Origin: Sphingobacteriia bacterium 28-36-52
GTDB taxonomy: Bacteria; Bacteroidota; Bacteroidia; Chitinophagales; Chitinophagaceae
Assembly: GCA_002281575.1 (NCBI GenBank)
Contig: NCGN01000010.1
Coordinates: 1 to 64,000 of the forward strand
Direction: 5' to 3'
DNA length: 64,000 bases
The stretch's first letter is position 1. Every line of letters starts with the position of its first letter. Below are positions 34,397 to 44,582 of the stretch, piece by piece. Under the pieces are notes generated by a model that saw nothing but the letters and a program-made list of their open reading frames with translations, made no database searches and was not told the DNA's origin. The position numbers and the translations under genes were made by a program.

Positions 34397-35744
34397 GCTG
34401 GCTTTTGTGGTTAGTTTCATCTCTTTTTTCGCAATCAGTTCATCTGCTCAGGTAAATTCACCATTTTCCCGTTACGGATTGGGCAATTTAGTAGGTTCCC
34501 AACATGCCATTAGCCGTTCCATGGGTGGTCTTTCAGCCGCTTATGCCGACGGAAATAATTACAATGTTGGTCAGGCCATCAATTTTAATAACCCAGCAAC
34601 CTATGGTTCCAACTATATGGTCACCTACGATTTGGGTTTGTCTATTGATTCCAGAAAATTAAAAAGTAATAATCCTAGCGGAACTTTTAGTTCTGTTTAT
34701 TTAATCCCAAGCTATTTAGCGGTAAGTTTTCCGTTGAATAAAGCAAAAGGACTGGGTTTGGCTTTTGGATTAAGGCCAATCACTAGGGTTAATTACGGTG
34801 TAGAAAGCAGGGCTCGACTTGCTGGAGATAGCGTGGGTACCATTTACGAAGGTACTGGCGGCACCAACCAGGCTTTTATTGGGATAGGTAAGAAATGGAA
34901 GAATTTAAGTGTAGGATTAAATACCGGATATACTTTTGGAAGAAAGGAATTGAGCACCACCAAAACATTCTATAACGATACTTTACAGTATTTTGAATCG
35001 AAGTCTGCTTCTCAAACCAATTTTGGAAAAGTATTTTTACAGTTGGGTGTTCAATATGAATTCACTTTATCTAAGAAAGAAAATGCTGCAGACAAATCTG
35101 CAAAAAGCCTGTTGATGAGAGTGGGTGCTACTGCATCTTTTCAACAGAACATGAGTGCTGTTCAAAGTATTAGCAGACAAACTTTTGTAGTGAATGCTGC
35201 AGGCGGATTAATAGAAGTAGACAGCATAGCTAAGCAAGACAATATTAAAGGAACGATTGTGATGCCTGCCACATACGATGCAGGTTTCATGATTATGAAA
35301 ACCTTAACCAATACCAGAGGTAATTTTCAATTGTGGTCTGCTGGATTAGAATTTACCACTACACAATGGACCAAGTATCGTTTTTATGGCCAACCAGATG
35401 CATTGAACAATAGTTGGGCCTTAAAATTGGGTGCACAAATTAGCCCTAACCCAGATGGTGCTACCAGCTACCTCAGCAATGTAAACTACCGTTTTGGGTT
35501 TCAGTTTGGTAAAGATTATATCAATGCGGATGGGAATGGTTTAAAGCATAGTTCATTTACTTTAGGTGCAGGTTTCCCTATCAGAAAATGGAGAAACTAT
35601 GAAACGCAATACACGGTTGTTCAAGCAGCAGTTCAATTTGGTAAAAGAGGATCTGCTGTAAATAATATTACAGAGAACTATACTCAATTAACCCTTGGAT
35701 TTAGTTTAAGCGATATGTGGTTCATAAAACGCAAATATGATTAA
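34368..35744 (+). CDS. Outer-membrane beta-barrel protein of unknown function
   Basis: 458 aa with signal peptide (LAFVVSFISFFAISSSAQ). The mature N-terminus NSPFSRYGLGNLVGSQHAISRSMGG and alternating aromatic strands resemble FadL/PorV-like outer-membrane proteins of Bacteroidota. The ATG at 34368 lies 29 bp inside coaX; no better in-frame start was seen before the signal peptide. It precedes lptC, so it could be linked to envelope assembly (inference). Confidence 0.72.
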   Translation: MQSVSSTTGRLAFVVSFISFFAISSSAQVNSPFSRYGLGNLVGSQHAISRSMGGLSAAYADGNNYNVGQAINFNNPATYGSNYMVTYDLGLSIDSRKLKSNNPSGTFSSVYLIPSYLAVSFPLNKAKGLGLAFGLRPITRVNYGVESRARLAGDSVGTIYEGTGGTNQAFIGIGKKWKNLSVGLNTGYTFGRKELSTTKTFYNDTLQYFESKSASQTNFGKVFLQLGVQYEFTLSKKENAADKSAKSLLMRVGATASFQQNMSAVQSISRQTFVVNAAGGLIEVDSIAKQDNIKGTIVMPATYDAGFMIMKTLTNTRGNFQLWSAGLEFTTTQWTKYRFYGQPDALNNSWALKLGAQISPNPDGATSYLSNVNYRFGFQFGKDYINADGNGLKHSSFTLGAGFPIRKWRNYETQYTVVQAAVQFGKRGSAVNNITENYTQLTLGFSLSDMWFIKRKYD

Positions 35745-36330
35745 TCTAAATCTACATAATAAAAATATAATTGCAGCCTTTTTCATAGGCTGCTTTTTTA
35801 TGCTCGGATGCGAGAACGATGTAAATGAAGTAAAAGAATTAGGCAAGAAAAAACCTGGTATTGAAGAAGGTAAAAATATTACCAGCTTTTTGAGCATGGG
35901 GGGCAAAATGAAAGCAAAACTAACTGCTCCTCTTTTATTAAGATACCAAGGAGACAGTGCATTGAAGTCTGAATTTCCTAAAACCTTGTTTGTAGAATTT
36001 TACAACGACAGCATGAAGCTAGAGAGCACGCTCAGAGCCAATTATGGAAGATATATTGAGAACGAGAATAAAATTTATTTAAGGGACAGTGTAGTGATTA
36101 TCCGAATTAATGGAGACACTTTAGAAACTTCTGAACTGCTATGGGACCAAACACTTGGAAGGTTTCATACCGACAAGCCCGTTACTACCAGTCAGCGTAA
36201 CCCCAGACAAAAGTTGTATGCCAAAAAAGGCTTCAGCTCTAATCAAACCCTAACAGATATTACTTACTATGAATTAGATTTGGGAAGCTTTCTAATTTTA
36301 CCAGATAGTACTGCAGATAAAAAACAATAA
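35737..36330 (+). CDS. lptC: LPS export protein LptC
   Basis: 197 aa. Lipoprotein-like N-terminus (AAFFIGCFFMLGC, possible lipid Cys about residue 25), then an OstA/LptC beta-jelly-roll: KMKAKLTAPLLLRY, VEFYNDS, LRANYGRYIENENKIYLRDSV, and DTLETSELLWDQ. LptC is the periplasmic bridge component that passes LPS from LptBFG to LptA. Overlaps the outer-membrane protein gene by 8 bp; probably one operon from coaX onward. Confidence 0.87.
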   Translation: MINLNLHNKNIIAAFFIGCFFMLGCENDVNEVKELGKKKPGIEEGKNITSFLSMGGKMKAKLTAPLLLRYQGDSALKSEFPKTLFVEFYNDSMKLESTLRANYGRYIENENKIYLRDSVVIIRINGDTLETSELLWDQTLGRFHTDKPVTTSQRNPRQKLYAKKGFSSNQTLTDITYYELDLGSFLILPDSTADKKQ

Positions 36331-36340
36331 AATCAATTTT

Positions 36341-37330
36341 ATGGAATACAGAAGAATGGGAAGATCAGGCCTTCAATTAAGTGTATTAAGCTTTGGCAGT
36401 TGGGTTACATTTCATAAACAAATTAACGACAATAGTGCCGACGAACTAATGGGCATTGCTTACGATAATGGCATCAATTTTTTTGATAATGCAGAAGTGT
36501 ATGCATTGGGAGAAAGTGAAAAAATGATGGGGCGTGTATTAAAAGCAAAAAATTGGGATCGTACTTCTTATACTCTTTCTTCTAAAGCATTTTTTGGCTG
36601 GAGAGGAAAAGAGAATAAACCCAATCAAACAGGTCTCAGCAGAAAGCATTTAACGGAGGCTTGTAATGAAGCATTGCAAAGGCTTCAAACCGATTATTTA
36701 GACTTATACTTCTGTCATAGACCCGATAAAAACACGCCTATTGAAGAAGTGGTGTTAACCATGAACACTTTAATTCAACAAGGAAAAATTTTATACTGGG
36801 GTACCAGTGAATGGAGCGGCGTAGAATTGATGGAAGCACATAGGGTTGCCCAATATTATCGTTTAATTGGGCCTTCTATGGAACAACCTCAATACAATCT
36901 TTTCGAAAGAAATAAAATAGAAAACGACTACCTAGAAGTATATAAAAATGTAGGATTAGGCACTACCATCTGGAGTCCTTTAGCCGCTGGATTACTTACA
37001 GGAAAATACAATAATGGTATACCTGAAGGTAGTAGATTGGGCATCGAAGGATTTGACTGGTTAAAAGAGCGTTGGATTATGCAAGACAAAATTGAAAAAG
37101 TAAAGCAACTAGAACTTTTGGCCAAAGAGTTGGGTTGTAGCTTGCCTGCTTTGAGTATTGCCTGGTGTATTAAAAATCCAAACGTTACTACTGCCATTTT
37201 GGGTGCTACCAAAAAAGAACAATTAATCGATAATTTAACTGCTTTAAAGGCATTAACACTAATTACCCCCGAAGTAATTGGTAAAATTGAAGCGATTATG
37301 CAGAACAAACCCTTACTAGCGGAATATTAA
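36341..37330 (+). CDS. Aldo/keto reductase (potassium-channel beta-subunit-like)
   Basis: 329 aa TIM-barrel. MEYRRMGRSGLQLSVLSFGSW, FDNAEVYALGESEKMMGRVL (catalytic Asp/Tyr), the LDLYFCHRPDKNTPIEE block and terminal AILGATKKEQLIDNL NADPH site match the Kv-beta/YghZ-like group. Reduces aldehydes with NADPH; physiological substrate unknown. Confidence 0.9.
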   Translation: MEYRRMGRSGLQLSVLSFGSWVTFHKQINDNSADELMGIAYDNGINFFDNAEVYALGESEKMMGRVLKAKNWDRTSYTLSSKAFFGWRGKENKPNQTGLSRKHLTEACNEALQRLQTDYLDLYFCHRPDKNTPIEEVVLTMNTLIQQGKILYWGTSEWSGVELMEAHRVAQYYRLIGPSMEQPQYNLFERNKIENDYLEVYKNVGLGTTIWSPLAAGLLTGKYNNGIPEGSRLGIEGFDWLKERWIMQDKIEKVKQLELLAKELGCSLPALSIAWCIKNPNVTTAILGATKKEQLIDNLTALKALTLITPEVIGKIEAIMQNKPLLAEY

Positions 37331-37399
37331 AAAGCAAAAAAATAGTTCTACCTTCTTTCCAACTTTTCAAACAATCCTTCTCTTACTCTTGAAAACTGC

Positions 37400-37951
37400 T
37401 TGGAACAGGTAATAGACATACAAAAAGCTGCTGTAAAAAAGGCTTGCAATGGAGATGCAAAAGCCCAGGCTTGGTTGTACGAGCAATACAGTAAAGCCAT
37501 GTTTAATATCTGTACCAGAATGACGGGCAACCAGTCAGACGCAGAAGACCTTTTACAAGACTGTTTTGTTATTGCATTTAGCAATCTTCATCAGCTTAAA
37601 GTTGCTGAGCAATTTGGGGGCTGGCTCAAAAGAATTGTGGTAAATGAATGCATTCGTTTCAGCAAAAAAAATATTCGCTGGGAAGAATGGGACAGCGACC
37701 AACAAGGCAATCTGGTAAATGATGAAATAGAATGGTGGAAAACAATTGATTTCAAAATCATTCATTCAACCATAAAGCAATTACCCGAAGGATGCAGACA
37801 GGTATTCAACTTGTATGTATTTGAAGATTATTCACACAAAGAAATTGCAGAAAGCATGGGTATTTCAGAATCAACCAGTAAAAGCCAATATCAACGAGCA
37901 AGGGCATTGCTAAAACAAAGAATATATAAACAAGTACAAATACATGGATGA
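37400..37951 (+). CDS. ECF-type RNA polymerase sigma factor
   Basis: 183 aa. Region 2: AWLYEQYSKAMFNICTRMTGNQSDAEDLLQDCF. Region 4: LPEGCRQVFNLYVFEDYSHKEIAESMGISESTSKSQ. The best start is TTG at 37400, because no in-frame ATG precedes region 2; weak initiation may limit its level. It is followed by an 8-bp overlap with a membrane protein that is probably its anti-sigma factor. Confidence 0.88.
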   Translation: MEQVIDIQKAAVKKACNGDAKAQAWLYEQYSKAMFNICTRMTGNQSDAEDLLQDCFVIAFSNLHQLKVAEQFGGWLKRIVVNECIRFSKKNIRWEEWDSDQQGNLVNDEIEWWKTIDFKIIHSTIKQLPEGCRQVFNLYVFEDYSHKEIAESMGISESTSKSQYQRARALLKQRIYKQVQIHG

Positions 37952-38810
37952 GTTTAAAAAATATTTAATTAATCACCAAGAGCAGCTAGAAACAGATGCG
38001 CCCAGTTCATTGGTTTGGGGTAAAGTGCAAGAGCGCATGAATACCCAGTCGGGGCAAGATTTCACTCCTATCGGTAACGAATTTGCATCAGTGAAAATGG
38101 ATGAGACTGCAAAAGTTTTTTCAATGCGAAAGTTGGTGCAATGGTGTGCAGCTGCTTGTATCTTGGGTTTAGCTGGTATTGGCGTTTGGTATTTGTTTAA
38201 CGATAATAATATAGTGAAACCGCTTCAAGAACAAGTGGTAACAAATGAACAAAAAACCAATACCGCTCCAAGTAATTCTACCACCAATTCATCCACTAAT
38301 TCGCCCATTAATTCACAGAGCAATAATCGATTGAATGAGTCAATCGTAGCAACAGAACCTAATTCAACGGATGCGTCCCTTGGTTCAACTCAACCCGTTT
38401 TTAGCAAACAAACCCAATCAGTAAAACCAAAAACAACTGGTTACTCAACGGCAGCAACAAACAAAAACAATGCAATGACCGCATTGACTAATATGGAAAC
38501 AGGGTTTACACAAATCATCAATTTGCAAAAAGGAAAAATTAGTACCACTCCTATGTATGCAGAGTCTGCTAGTTATTTTAATGAATTCAAAGCACAAATA
38601 AACCAACTAGAACAAGAGGAAAAACAAATTAAAAAAGAGATTGCTAAAAAAGGACTAACAGATCAACAGCTTGATCAACTGATAAATCTGTATCAATATA
38701 AATTGACTGTGTTGAAACAGTTACAACTAGAAATGAATAAAACCAATAACCGTTACAAACAAAACAGAGGACCAGTAGATTCTACTCGTGCTTACTTTAT
38801 TAATATTTAA
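37944..38810 (+). CDS. Probable anti-sigma factor
   Basis: 288 aa. A cytoplasmic N-terminal part of about 65 residues (MDEFKKYLINHQEQLE, SSLVWGKVQERMN), one membrane helix (about 68-87, WCAAACILGLAGIGVWYLF), a Ser/Asn/Thr-rich linker and a C-terminal coiled-coil rich in Gln and Lys. Overlap with the sigma gene and this layout are typical of Bacteroidota anti-sigma proteins; no ZAS Cys/His motif is seen. The role is inferred mainly from context. Confidence 0.65.
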   Translation: MDEFKKYLINHQEQLETDAPSSLVWGKVQERMNTQSGQDFTPIGNEFASVKMDETAKVFSMRKLVQWCAAACILGLAGIGVWYLFNDNNIVKPLQEQVVTNEQKTNTAPSNSTTNSSTNSPINSQSNNRLNESIVATEPNSTDASLGSTQPVFSKQTQSVKPKTTGYSTAATNKNNAMTALTNMETGFTQIINLQKGKISTTPMYAESASYFNEFKAQINQLEQEEKQIKKEIAKKGLTDQQLDQLINLYQYKLTVLKQLQLEMNKTNNRYKQNRGPVDSTRAYFINI

Positions 38811-38820
38811 AACAGATACA

Positions 38821-40287
38821 ATGAAAAATATCTTTCCCAAAACCACATTATTGTCCGCTTGTCTTTTGAGCCTTATAATGGCAACTGCGCAACAAACTAC
38901 AACAGAAAAAGAAGTTGAAAAAGAAATTAAAAAGGCAGAAAAAGAAATTCAGAATGCCGACAAGGAAATTAAAAAAGCCAATAGAGAAGTAAAAGTTGCC
39001 AATATACAGATTGAAAAATCGGTAAAAGAAAGTATGGCAAAAGCATTAAAACCAATTGTGGTAGAAGGCTTCCCTATAAGGGGCTCAGGCTATACTACTG
39101 TTAATGGTTTTGCTATGAATATGAATCAGAATTTTGATCATGTATTTAACGACCTGAAAGATGTAAAAGCCAAAGAAGTAAGTCAAGAAATAAGCACTTC
39201 TAAATCCCCCGATATCTATATAGACAATACATCTAGAAATATTCAAATCAAAATTTGGGACCAATCAAAAGTAAAAGTAGTGACTACTGTTTATTATGAG
39301 GGTGACGGAAAGTTAAGTGATGAAGAATGGTTCGAAAAAATGAATCTTTCTTTAAAATCAATTGGCACCACTGTAAGAGTAAAATCTGGAACTATTTCTG
39401 GTGGCAGCTATACCATTAATGGCAATACATTTGGCTGGAGTGGAAGTACCGGTGTAGCCGTATTTAACGATAAAGGAGAAAGTATTGGCAGCAAATCGAA
39501 CACAAAAAGAATGGTTACTATTTATGTTCCTGCTGCTAGCAAATTAGACATAGATAGCAAATATGCAGATGTTCAATTAACCGGAAATTATGGGAATGCT
39601 ACCGTAGATATTTCGAATGGCAGTTTGGAAGCAGAAAGTTTTTCCAAATTATACCTACGTTCTAAATATTCTAATGTAACTATGGAAAATGCTGCTATTG
39701 CTGAAATTGAATTTATGAATGGTCGTTTTTCGGCCAAAGAAATTGGTGAAGCAGACTTAGATACCAAGTATTCTACTATTGAAATAGCCAGCGCAAAAAA
39801 AGCAGTATTTAGAAGCACCAACGATGAATACGAAATAGAAGATGCCAACGAGTTAAGAGGTAGAAAGAACTATGGTAATTTCAGAATTACCAAATTAAAT
39901 GGCTCTCTCGAAATGGATGGCACCAACGCTGATGTTAAAATAAGAAGCGTGGGAGCAAATCTCGATTTAATCAAAATTGATAATAAGTACGCCGATATTC
40001 GTATTCCACTGAGAAATATCAAGAATTATACAGTAAAATTCAATGGGGTATTTAGTACAGTGTACGGAAACTTTGAAAAAGAACCATTAATAGAAGAAGA
40101 GAAAAAACCATTGGCAAAGGAAAAAGAGACCGACGCCTTGGCTAGACAACTAATTGAAGTGAATCGATCTATTACTCGCTATTCTCAAACTATAGATAAC
40201 GAAACGAGGTTCAGCGCTAAAGTAGGCGAAGGCAAGGGGCTTAAAATAGACATGAATTGCCAGAATTGCACCGTTGACTTTAAATAA
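38821..40287 (+). CDS. DUF4097-type secreted protein with N-terminal coiled-coil
   Basis: Start set at the ATG at 38821 (signal peptide MKNIFPKTTLLSACLLSLIMATAQ). 488 aa. Residues about 25-75 are a Lys/Glu coiled-coil (EKEVEKEIKKAEKEIQNADK). The rest is a repetitive beta-solenoid like DUF4097/GIN adhesin heads (SKYADVQLTGNYGNATVDIS, SKYSNVTMENA). It probably forms the third gene of the sigma/anti-sigma unit and may sense or respond to envelope state (inference). Confidence 0.68.
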   Translation: MKNIFPKTTLLSACLLSLIMATAQQTTTEKEVEKEIKKAEKEIQNADKEIKKANREVKVANIQIEKSVKESMAKALKPIVVEGFPIRGSGYTTVNGFAMNMNQNFDHVFNDLKDVKAKEVSQEISTSKSPDIYIDNTSRNIQIKIWDQSKVKVVTTVYYEGDGKLSDEEWFEKMNLSLKSIGTTVRVKSGTISGGSYTINGNTFGWSGSTGVAVFNDKGESIGSKSNTKRMVTIYVPAASKLDIDSKYADVQLTGNYGNATVDISNGSLEAESFSKLYLRSKYSNVTMENAAIAEIEFMNGRFSAKEIGEADLDTKYSTIEIASAKKAVFRSTNDEYEIEDANELRGRKNYGNFRITKLNGSLEMDGTNADVKIRSVGANLDLIKIDNKYADIRIPLRNIKNYTVKFNGVFSTVYGNFEKEPLIEEEKKPLAKEKETDALARQLIEVNRSITRYSQTIDNETRFSAKVGEGKGLKIDMNCQNCTVDFK

Positions 40288-40338
40288 AATAGCCATATAA
40301 ATTTTACAGCGCCGATTCTCATGTGTTAAGTCGGTATC

Positions 40339-40365
40339 GTACCCCGTTTCAACGGGGTACTTTGT
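40339..40365 (+). terminator. Intrinsic terminator
   Basis: GTACCCCGTT/AACGGGGTAC, a perfect 10-bp stem with a 2-nt (effectively 4-nt) loop, followed by TTTGTT. It ends the sigma-factor operon. Confidence 0.85.
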
Positions 40366-40394
40366 TATTGTATATACCTTAACTTTGGCTCATT

Positions 40395-41654
40395 ATGACG
40401 CATATCTATACCATTCTTAGTATAGTGGGTACTTTGCTTTTTATCGGCTTTTTTGCGGGGTATGAAATTGCATTCGTAACTGCCAACAGATTGAGCATTG
40501 AATTAAAGAAAAAGCAGGGTAAAAGAAGCGGTGCTATTTTGGCCCAATTCATAGAATCTCCTGCCCGATTTATTGGAACCTGTTTAATAGGAGTCAATGT
40601 TTTTTTAGTAATCTATGGTTTGCTTTTTGACGAGCTGCTTAAAACGGGTATCTGGTTACCTCTACAAATTGAAAACAACTTATTAAAACTGGCTTTTGAT
40701 ACTTTAATTTCTACCCTAGTGGTTTTGGTTATTGGAAAATTCTTACCAAAAGCAATTTTCAGAGCAAAGAGTGATAGCTTATTATTTGTATTTGCTCCGG
40801 TTGCTAATTTTTTCCATCACTTATTTCTTCCATTAACCAATTTATTCGTAAACATTTCTCAATGGATTTTGAAATACATTTTTAATGTACGAGTGAAAGA
40901 TAAAAACGAAGCGTTTACTAAAATTGACTTGGAACATTTTTTTCAACAAACCAAGGACCAAGACGACGAAAATCAAGAACTAAATACGGAACTTTTTGAA
41001 AATGCATTAAGCTTACCTACCGTTAAGATTAGACAATGCTTGGTACCTAGAACAGAAATAGTTGCGCTTGAAGTAACAGACTCAATTGGTGAAGCCAGGA
41101 ATCTATTTATTCAAACCAAATTAAGTAAACTGCTGGTATACGAAGACAGCATAGATAATATTGTAGGTTATATTCACCAGTTAGATTTATTTAATCGTCC
41201 GGAAAGTGTAAAAGCAATGCTACACCCAATTGTAGCGGTTCCCGAAAGCATGAGCGCTACGGATTTGATGAATAAATTCACCAAAGAAAGAAAAAGCATT
41301 GCATGGGTTGTAGATGAATTTGGCGGAACTTCAGGAATAGTAACTATGGAAGATTTATTAGAAGAGATTTTTGGTGAAATTCAAGACGAATACGACACAG
41401 AGGAATTTGTAGAGAAGCAATTAGCAGAAGATGAATTTATTTTTAGTGGTAGAATGGAGTTGGATTATTTGAATGAAAAATACAACCTCAATTTTCCTGC
41501 TAGTGATTCAGAAACATTGAGTGGTTACATTATCAATGAACATGAAACCATCCCGAAACAAAAAGAAACCATTATCATCAATAATTTCAAGTTTGATATT
41601 TTAACTGTATCTGAGAGAAGAATAGAAATGGTTAAGATGAAAGTATTACAATAA
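40395..41654 (+). CDS. CNNM/CorC-type (hemolysin family) membrane protein
   Basis: 419 aa. The N-terminal DUF21 membrane domain (about 1-150, four hydrophobic segments) is followed by a CBS pair (about 200-320, VPRTEIVALEV, KSIAWVVDEFGGTSGIVTMEDLLEEIFGEI) and a CorC_HlyC domain. Related proteins take part in magnesium and cobalt transport. It starts a run with tatC 2 bp downstream. Confidence 0.88.
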   Translation: MTHIYTILSIVGTLLFIGFFAGYEIAFVTANRLSIELKKKQGKRSGAILAQFIESPARFIGTCLIGVNVFLVIYGLLFDELLKTGIWLPLQIENNLLKLAFDTLISTLVVLVIGKFLPKAIFRAKSDSLLFVFAPVANFFHHLFLPLTNLFVNISQWILKYIFNVRVKDKNEAFTKIDLEHFFQQTKDQDDENQELNTELFENALSLPTVKIRQCLVPRTEIVALEVTDSIGEARNLFIQTKLSKLLVYEDSIDNIVGYIHQLDLFNRPESVKAMLHPIVAVPESMSATDLMNKFTKERKSIAWVVDEFGGTSGIVTMEDLLEEIFGEIQDEYDTEEFVEKQLAEDEFIFSGRMELDYLNEKYNLNFPASDSETLSGYIINEHETIPKQKETIIINNFKFDILTVSERRIEMVKMKVLQ

Positions 41655-41656
41655 AC

Positions 41657-42511
41657 ATGGCACTATTTAATAGAAAAGCAACAGCAGAAAAGGAAGAGAT
41701 GTCATTTATTGATCATCTTGAAGAATTAAGAGGGCATATCATTCGTTCGGTTATTTCCATTTTGGTAATGGCGTTGCTAATATTTATATATCGCAACTGG
41801 ATATTTGATAATATTATTGTTGGCCCTATCAATAAAGACTTTGTTAGCTATAAGGCACTTTGTGATTTTAGCAGATGGCTAGGAATTGGGGATGCATTGT
41901 GTATGCCCCCTGTAGAAGTAACCATGCAGAGTACCACATTTGGTGGACAGTTCTTAAGCACCATTAGCATGGCCATTGTGGGTGGTATTATTATGGCGTT
42001 CCCTTATATTTTTTGGGAATTCTGGCGTTTTGTTAAACCAGCTTTAAAAGAAAAAGAAGTTAAAAATACTCGTTTCATTATTTTTTGGGTTTCATTCTTC
42101 TTCTTTTGTGGCGCGGCTTTTGGTTATTTTTTATTGGGGCCGTTCACCTTTAACTTCTTGGCCGGATTTCAATTGGGTACAGAGAATATGATTGTAACCA
42201 GACCAACATTTTCTGATTATTTAGACAACTTAACCAATATTATTTTAGGTTGTGGATTGGCATTTGAATTGCCTGTATTGGCTTATATTCTAACCCAAAT
42301 TGGAATCATCACCCCTAGCTTTTTAAGGGCTACCCGTAAGTATGCTGTAGTAATTATTTTAATTGTTGCCGCATTTATTACGCCTAGTCCAGATTGGATG
42401 AGCCAATTGATTGTGTTCATTCCTTTATTCTTACTATATGAATTAAGCATTCTGGTTTCTGCAAGAGTATTTAAGAAATTAGAAAAAGACGAAGACAAAG
42501 AGTGGGATTAA
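41657..42511 (+). CDS. tatC: Twin-arginine translocase subunit TatC
   Basis: 284 aa, six membrane segments. SFIDHLEELRGHIIRSV is the conserved N-terminal motif that binds the twin-arginine signal, and FWRFVKPALKEKEVK is the first cytoplasmic loop. An extended first periplasmic loop (RNWIFDNIIVGPINKDF...) is usual in Bacteroidota. No tatA gene is in the window. The class V aminotransferase at 23298 carries a Tat signal. Confidence 0.95.
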   Translation: MALFNRKATAEKEEMSFIDHLEELRGHIIRSVISILVMALLIFIYRNWIFDNIIVGPINKDFVSYKALCDFSRWLGIGDALCMPPVEVTMQSTTFGGQFLSTISMAIVGGIIMAFPYIFWEFWRFVKPALKEKEVKNTRFIIFWVSFFFFCGAAFGYFLLGPFTFNFLAGFQLGTENMIVTRPTFSDYLDNLTNIILGCGLAFELPVLAYILTQIGIITPSFLRATRKYAVVIILIVAAFITPSPDWMSQLIVFIPLFLLYELSILVSARVFKKLEKDEDKEWD

Positions 42512-42544
42512 TCAACCTATATACTTCACATTAAAGATTATTTT

Positions 42545-43000
42545 ATGGCTTATGTTTTTGATGCTTCCAAACCCATTTCAATTGGTAGCGACCATGCAGG
42601 ATTTGCGTATAAATCTGCTTTAATTGCTTGGTTAACCGAAAAAGGCTACCAAGTTACCGACCATGGAACTTATTCCTTAGATTCTGTAGATTATCCCGAC
42701 TTTGCACATCCTACTGCAGCTGCAGTAGAAAAGGGTGAAGCAGGTTTTGGTATATTGATTTGTGGAAGTGCCAATGGAGTAGCCATTACTGCAAATAAAC
42801 ACCAAGGTATTAGGGCGGCGCTTTGTTGGCAGAATGATGTGGCTGAATTATCTAGACTTCACAACAATGCCAATATCATCTGCATACCTGCAAGGTTTGT
42901 AGCATTGCCCCTGGCAGAACAAATGATTGATCTTTTTATGAATACTTCATTCGAAGGTGGTAGACACGCCAGCAGAGTGAATAAAATTAGCTGTAACTAA
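42545..43000 (+). CDS. rpiB: Ribose-5-phosphate isomerase B
   Basis: 151 aa. ISIGSDHAGFAYKSAL (catalytic region), YPDFAHPTAAAVEKGEAGFGILICGSANG with the active-site Cys in ILICGSANG, and ANKHQGIRAALCW are RpiB/LacAB signatures. Interconverts ribose 5-phosphate and ribulose 5-phosphate. 33 bp after tatC. Confidence 0.94.
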   Translation: MAYVFDASKPISIGSDHAGFAYKSALIAWLTEKGYQVTDHGTYSLDSVDYPDFAHPTAAAVEKGEAGFGILICGSANGVAITANKHQGIRAALCWQNDVAELSRLHNNANIICIPARFVALPLAEQMIDLFMNTSFEGGRHASRVNKISCN

Positions 43001-43011
43001 ACCAAAAAGCC

Positions 43012-44559
43012 ATGATGAAAAAAATCCTGTTTGGTGCAATGTTCCTTTCAACTGGAATTGCATACGGACAAAAAGAAGATGCATCAACCAAGTTTGCTGC
43101 ATTAATTACCCCCGCTTCAATGAAAGAAAAATTGACCATTTTGGCAGGGCCAGAAATGGAGGGAAGAGAAACTGGTATGCCAGGCGAAAGAAAAGCCGCT
43201 GCCTACATTGAATCTGAATTCAAAAGAATGGGACTTAAGCCAGGTAATGGCAATAGCTACCAACAATATTTTAATGTATACCAAGACGAATTGTCTAGTA
43301 TTGAATTAAGGGTTAATGGAAAATTATATAACTGGGACAAAGACTATATGATGTCTTTGCAGTCCATTGCCGATGGTAAAGCCAGCTCTAAAGAATTGGT
43401 GTTTGTTGGATACGGTATTGTTGATAAAGCTGCTTCAATAGATGACTATGCAGGCCTTGATGTAAAAGGTAAAACAGTGATGATTTTAGACGGCGCTCCA
43501 GCAGGATATAAAGCCCCAGCTCCTGTACCAGGATCAAGAACTCCAAGTCCTATTTCAGGTTTTGCCAAAGCAGCTGCAGCAAGAACAGCAGGTGCTACTG
43601 GTATCGTTTTAGTTTCAAAAGATTTTCCTCGCAAAACAGCAACTCCAGTAAAAGGAAATATTTACATGAATAAGCCTACTGGCGCTCCTTTTATGATGGT
43701 GACTGTTTCAGAAGAAATGGCTTCAGCATTAGCTGGAAGAACCACTAAACTTACTAGTGCTGCATTAGCTGCATTACCTAAAGGAAAATATGTTGCTGAA
43801 TTAAGCATTGCTGCCGATAAAAAATCAACTACTCTAGAAACCAGTAATGTGATTGGTATTATTGAAGGAACCGACAAAAAAGACGAATACGTTTTCATGA
43901 CCGGACACCACGATCACTTGGGTAAAAGAGGAGACGTGATTTATTATGGTGCAGACGATGATGGTTCTGGAACGGTAGGTGTGATGCAAATGGCAGAAGC
44001 TTTTGCTGCAGCAGCTAAAAAAGGAAACAAGCCTCGCAGAACTTTGGTATTCATGACTGTAACGGGAGAAGAAAAAGGCCTTTGGGGTTCTCAATATTAT
44101 TCTGAACATCCAATTTTCCCATTAGATAAAACCACCGTTGATTTAAATACCGATATGATTGGAAGAGTAGATACAGAAAGAAAAACTGCTGATACCCTTA
44201 ATTATATCTATGTAATTGGTCACGATAAGTTAAGCTCTGATTTAGCAAAAATTAATGAGGGCGTGAATGCTAAGCATTTGAATATGACTTTAGATTACAA
44301 GTACGATGATCCTAAAGATGTAAACAGAATTTATTACAGAAGCGACCACTACAACTTTGCACGCAAAGGCGTTCCAATTTTATTTTTCTACGATGGAATG
44401 TTAAAAGCAGAATACCACCAACCAGGTGATACAGTTGACAAAATCAACTTTGAATTAATGGAGAAAAGAGCAAAGCTCGTATTCTATACAGCATGGGATA
44501 TGGCTAATAGAGACGAGATGTTAAAGAGAGATATCCCTTTAACGATGCCTGCCAGATAA
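43012..44559 (+). CDS. M28-family metallopeptidase, secreted
   Basis: 515 aa with signal peptide (MMKKILFGAMFLSTGIAYGQ; start may be the second ATG at 43015). PA-like insert about 110-260, then the M28 core: GHHDHLG and YGADDDGSG (first zinc ligands), TGEEKGLWGS (catalytic Glu), DLNTDMIGR and YRSDHYNFARKGVP (last His). All metal ligands are present. Likely a periplasmic or outer-surface aminopeptidase. Confidence 0.9.
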   Translation: MMKKILFGAMFLSTGIAYGQKEDASTKFAALITPASMKEKLTILAGPEMEGRETGMPGERKAAAYIESEFKRMGLKPGNGNSYQQYFNVYQDELSSIELRVNGKLYNWDKDYMMSLQSIADGKASSKELVFVGYGIVDKAASIDDYAGLDVKGKTVMILDGAPAGYKAPAPVPGSRTPSPISGFAKAAAARTAGATGIVLVSKDFPRKTATPVKGNIYMNKPTGAPFMMVTVSEEMASALAGRTTKLTSAALAALPKGKYVAELSIAADKKSTTLETSNVIGIIEGTDKKDEYVFMTGHHDHLGKRGDVIYYGADDDGSGTVGVMQMAEAFAAAAKKGNKPRRTLVFMTVTGEEKGLWGSQYYSEHPIFPLDKTTVDLNTDMIGRVDTERKTADTLNYIYVIGHDKLSSDLAKINEGVNAKHLNMTLDYKYDDPKDVNRIYYRSDHYNFARKGVPILFFYDGMLKAEYHQPGDTVDKINFELMEKRAKLVFYTAWDMANRDEMLKRDIPLTMPAR

Positions 44560-44582
44560 CATAACTGTTCAATACAAAAAAT

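Noticed and set aside
43446..44109. Minus-strand open frames within the M28 peptidase gene
   Set aside because: Antisense shadows; the plus-strand frame has all metal ligands.
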